A stretch of DNA of 10,665 nt from Physocladia obscura (Eukaryota > Chytridiomycota > Chytridiomycetes > Chytridiales > Chytriomycetaceae). The position numbers and the translations under genes were made by a program. Positions 8,170 to 10,665 of this stretch are shown in pieces; within the stretch, counting starts at the first letter, position 1; the number at the start of each line of letters is the position of its first letter. The stretch is taken from assembly GCA_027596945.1 (NCBI GenBank), contig JADGJH010001328.1:1-10665 (forward strand), in the 5' to 3' direction. The notes under the pieces were generated by a model. It did not search any database, was not told where the DNA came from, and saw only the letters and a list, made by a program, of their open reading frames with translations.

Positions 8170-10665
8170 TAATAATAAGACATTTTAAGAGAAGCGCAAC
8201 ACAAAAGCGTACCTTTCTTGAAGGCACCACAAAGATCTTTCACAATAGTAGCAGCAAAATTCTCCTGATTTATTTTTATTTCAGTTCAAAAAAAGTTACA
8301 AAATACTAACACTTTCAGAAAGACCTTCAATCAGCCGCAAAGCAGCCACATCAATAGTTTCACGCGCAACCCATGCTTTTACTATGATTGGAATCGCACC
8401 ATAGGTTTTGATCCAAGATCTCTATTTGGAAAAATGTATTACTTTCTTTTAACAGCAAATGAAATTACCTTATCAGTTGGAATAACGTCACTAGATACAG
8501 AAGTTAATTCAAAAAATGACTGCCCACCGGATCCAGATTTCCATGAAACATTCATTGTTCTATCACGATTATCTGACATTTTGTCAATAATTACATCTAC
8601 AACGAGTGAGTATTTTATAATAAAAAAACAGTAGTATAACCGAATAAAAAGAAGCCAAAAAAAAAAAAAAAAGCAAAAAAACAACACAAATACCCAAAAT
8701 ATAGTTCATACCTGTGACAACAAGCTTTGATACATCTAGTCCAACAACATAAACTTCCAAATGTTTAAAGCTTTCTGGGCTAGATAATGCCAAAATTTCA
8801 GTTAGAGCAACCTGTCGAATTGAGATTGCTTGTTGAATTGAATTTGACAGTCTTTGCTTGAAATTTTGGAATTCAGGAATCTGTAAGATGTATCAAAATT
8901 ATTTTTTTTTTTAAAAAAAAAGCTGTTCCCCTTACTTTTGAATATGTTCCAAACTTGTAAGCCTGAATAAGCATTTCAGGAGTCTAGTTTTTTTTTTGTT
9001 ATTTGAAGAGTCTCTTTTTCTTTCTTTTTTTCAACCTCTTTCTCGTTGCTGTTATAAATAGCCAAAGCCTTCTTGACCAGCTGTCCAGCAACATCAATAG
9101 GAGCTATGCGTTCAAAATCGTCAGCATAAATATATCTGATCAACCCCACATGTGCAAAATGAAAAACAATATGAGTTTGTATCAATGAGGAAAAAAGAAA
9201 AGTAAACTCACGTTAAAGTATCCAGCAAAATTTGTTTAACATCCAGAGATAATGAATGCGTGACAACTGGTTGAGACACGCCAAGCAATAAGTAGATTCT
9301 AATAAGCATAATCTTCATTTGGAAATTGTATGTGCTTTTCTTGACTCCCGATTCGAGAAGATACAACGCTTCATAAAGAAGTCGTGAATCTTTTTAGATA
9401 GAGAGCGAGAGCGAAAGATAGAGATCATTTCGATTTTTCGATTTTTTGGCGATGAATTCTCTGTAGGATTCAAAAATTACTCGTCTCACCTTGACTGTGA
9501 TGGTATTGCTCGATAATCAAGAGCACTGCGAGAACCAAGCAATCATCTCCATATTGCCGCTCAGTAACTTTCAAGTCTTTGCCTGAAAAGAAGAAAAAAA
9601 CATTTTTAAGCCAAAAATTAAAAACGTAAAATTTGACAAACCCAGTTCAAGACCGTCAAAATATTCTTTCAACAGTAGTTTTTTAAATAGAGTCCTTTTT
9701 TCACTCTCAAAAACAGAAATCAAACAAAACCGAATTTTGTAATAGTTGATTCGCTTTTTGAATGACGAGATCTGTTTTTGAAACAAAGAGGAAAACAATA
9801 TCCAATAAAAAAACAACCGCATCGTTGATTAATGAATATGCAACAATAAAAACAGTAATAAATATAACAACCTGGCCGCTTTCTTCAATTTCAGCCTCAT
9901 TACTCAGACTTTTTAAAAACGAGTCTTTTGAATCGTTTGGAATAACATCTAGAAATTTGCGCACGTCCTCGAAAAAACTAATAACTTTTCCAAACCGTTT
10001 GAAATATTGAACGATCAGCGGTGTAATTTCTGAAAAAAAAATTACAGAAATTTTAAATTTTAATATGACAGTTTTTTTTGTTATACTTTCAAATAAGCCA
10101 AATTTAAAAAAAAGCTCAATTTCGGCAAGCAATGGCCCCTTAATTTTGCCGTCAGTTGTTTTTTGCAAACCCTCAAGAAACGAAAGAGCCTCTTTGCTGA
10201 GGAAAAATAAAATAAATAAAAGAGTTTCTTTGTAAAATCAACAAAAATTTAGACTTACAATTCTTCAACTTCCTCCAAATTTTTAACAGGCTGTTCATCA
10301 GCTTGCTCTATTATTGTAGAATACAGGGATTCAATAAAAGTCAAATGAATTTTCCAATCGTCTGGCCTGGATCAGTTAAGTAACAAAAAATTAAATCAAA
10401 TAACATTTCAATACGTTATCAACAAAAGGAAAAAAAAAAGCTGTTTCTTACGTTGAAGAAAGACCATTCCTACAAAGATCCAGCACAGAATCGGTCTGTC
10501 CCGCCAGATGCATGTATTTAAGCACAAGCGATTTCAGCTCAGCTTCAACTTTACAGAGGGATACTGCAAGCTCAGTACTCAATAGTTTGACGCATGCAAG
10601 ATATTTTTGTTGCGATTCCAGAACGAGGATGTACAAATACAGCTCTTTTTTTGTCATTATTAGGT
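7633..10665 (-). CDS. NAA25: NatB N-terminal acetyltransferase auxiliary subunit (5' end outside the window)
   Basis: Naa25 (Mdm20 in yeast) binds the catalytic Naa20 and anchors NatB to ribosomes. NatB acetylates nascent proteins starting Met-Asp, -Glu, -Asn or -Gln. Fifteen exons (minus): 10665-10452, 10366-10259, 10196-10087, 10029-9872, 9771-9642, 9582-9490, 9389-9212, 9135-9036, 8983-8936, 8880-8712, 8596-8469, 8421-8311, 8264-8213, 8093-7978, 7941-7633. All join in phase, giving about 674 residues that end in TAG. From memory they are collinear with animal NAA25: LYLYILVLESQQKY, DDWKIHLTFIESLY, GPLLAEIEL, QYFKRFGK, DGLELGKD, MKIMLIRIYLLLG, SNEKETPEMLIQAYKFG, KIPEFQNFKQRL and DNRDRTMNVSW. 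The start corresponds to roughly residue 200 of the human protein (972 residues), so the N-terminal part is missing from the window. The ATG at 10655-10657 is therefore internal. Exon ends were placed by eye; the last acceptor and the weakly conserved C-terminal exons are least certain. Confidence 0.88.
7942..7977 (-). other. Very short (36-base) last intron of NAA25 with two possible acceptors
   Basis: The intron begins GTTTGG at 7977 and contains a CTAAT branch-like motif near its end. The first usable acceptor, ACAG ending at 7942, gives 36 bases. A second, ATACAG ending at 7933, gives 45 bases. Both keep the frame and differ only by three residues (Asn-Ile-Gln). The 45-base form is nearer the next shortest introns of the gene (46 and 47). 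Confidence 0.55.
8094..8212 (-). other. Longest NAA25 intron in the window (119 bases), carrying simple repeats
   Basis: It starts GTACGC and ends CTCAG. Most of its length is simple repeat. Reading in the gene's direction, the repeats become ATT units followed by a run of 18 T just before the acceptor, so a homopolymer serves as the polypyrimidine tract. Joining the flanking exons preserves the frame (phase 1). Confidence 0.75.
8103..8169. repeat. A18 homopolymer and (AAT)15 microsatellite
   Basis: Eighteen A at 8103-8120 are followed by a short link and fifteen uninterrupted AAT units at 8125-8169, plus two more after a one-base interruption. The array lies wholly inside an intron, where length changes would not alter the protein but could affect splicing. 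Confidence 0.97.
8655..8671. repeat. Poly-A tract in an NAA25 intron
   Basis: A run of about 16 A within the intron 8597-8711, with further A-rich sequence after it. On the gene's strand this is a T-rich stretch. Similar shorter runs occur in several other introns of the gene. Confidence 0.8.
9390..9489 (-). other. NAA25 intron with internal tandem motifs and an AAG acceptor
   Basis: This 100-base intron starts GTGAGA and ends AAAAAG. Inside it are two adjacent near-copies of AAAAATCG and a CT-rich tract of repeated CGCTCT units at about 9400-9420. The AAG acceptor is the only one in the gene that is not CAG or TAG. It is chosen because it alone joins ...HHSQ to SRLLYEALYLLESG in frame. Confidence 0.6.

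Noticed and set aside
8009..8230. Minus-strand frame with long Tyr and Phe runs
   Set aside because: The runs are translations of the intronic (ATT)n and poly-T repeat, not protein.
9762..10010. Plus-strand 82-codon frame
   Set aside because: It is antisense to the NAA25 exon carrying QYFKRFGK and to the following intron.
1..10665. CRISPR array, tRNA, rRNA, bacterial operon or phage-like system
   Set aside because: No spaced direct repeats, cloverleaf-like sequences, rRNA blocks or prokaryotic gene spacing were seen. Introns and fungal families point to a eukaryotic nucleus.

Overview
The window looks like nuclear DNA of a fungus, probably an early-diverging (chytrid-like) lineage. This is inferred from four things: an intergenic background rich in A+T, a gene cut by many very short spliceosomal introns, a HET-domain protein (a fungal family), and decayed eukaryotic transposons. 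There is no bacterial gene organisation. Lineage below 'fungus' is a guess. Every gene or relic that can be recognised lies on the minus strand.

Layout from left to right: (1) 27-1078, a broken Tc1/mariner-type DDE transposase with three frame changes and two in-frame TGA stops. (2) 1079-1848, a spacer with no supported gene. (3) 1849-4080, a complete intronless 743-residue HET (heterokaryon incompatibility) domain protein, with two short chained upstream reading frames in its presumed leader. (4) About 4428-5465, possibly to about 5640, the decayed reverse transcriptase and the end of the integrase of a Ty1/copia retrotransposon. (5) About 5640-7612, roughly 2 kb of A+T-rich DNA with only short open frames that I could not assign. 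(6) 7633-10665, most of a gene for the auxiliary subunit of the NatB N-terminal acetyltransferase (NAA25/MDM20). I pieced it together from 15 exons separated by 14 introns of 36-119 bases; its 5' end lies beyond the window.

The genes do not form one system. NAA25 is a conserved housekeeping gene. The HET gene is an accessory gene of the self/non-self recognition type and sits between two dead mobile elements. The best candidate for something new is that HET protein, whose C-terminal third (about residues 520-743) I do not recognise.
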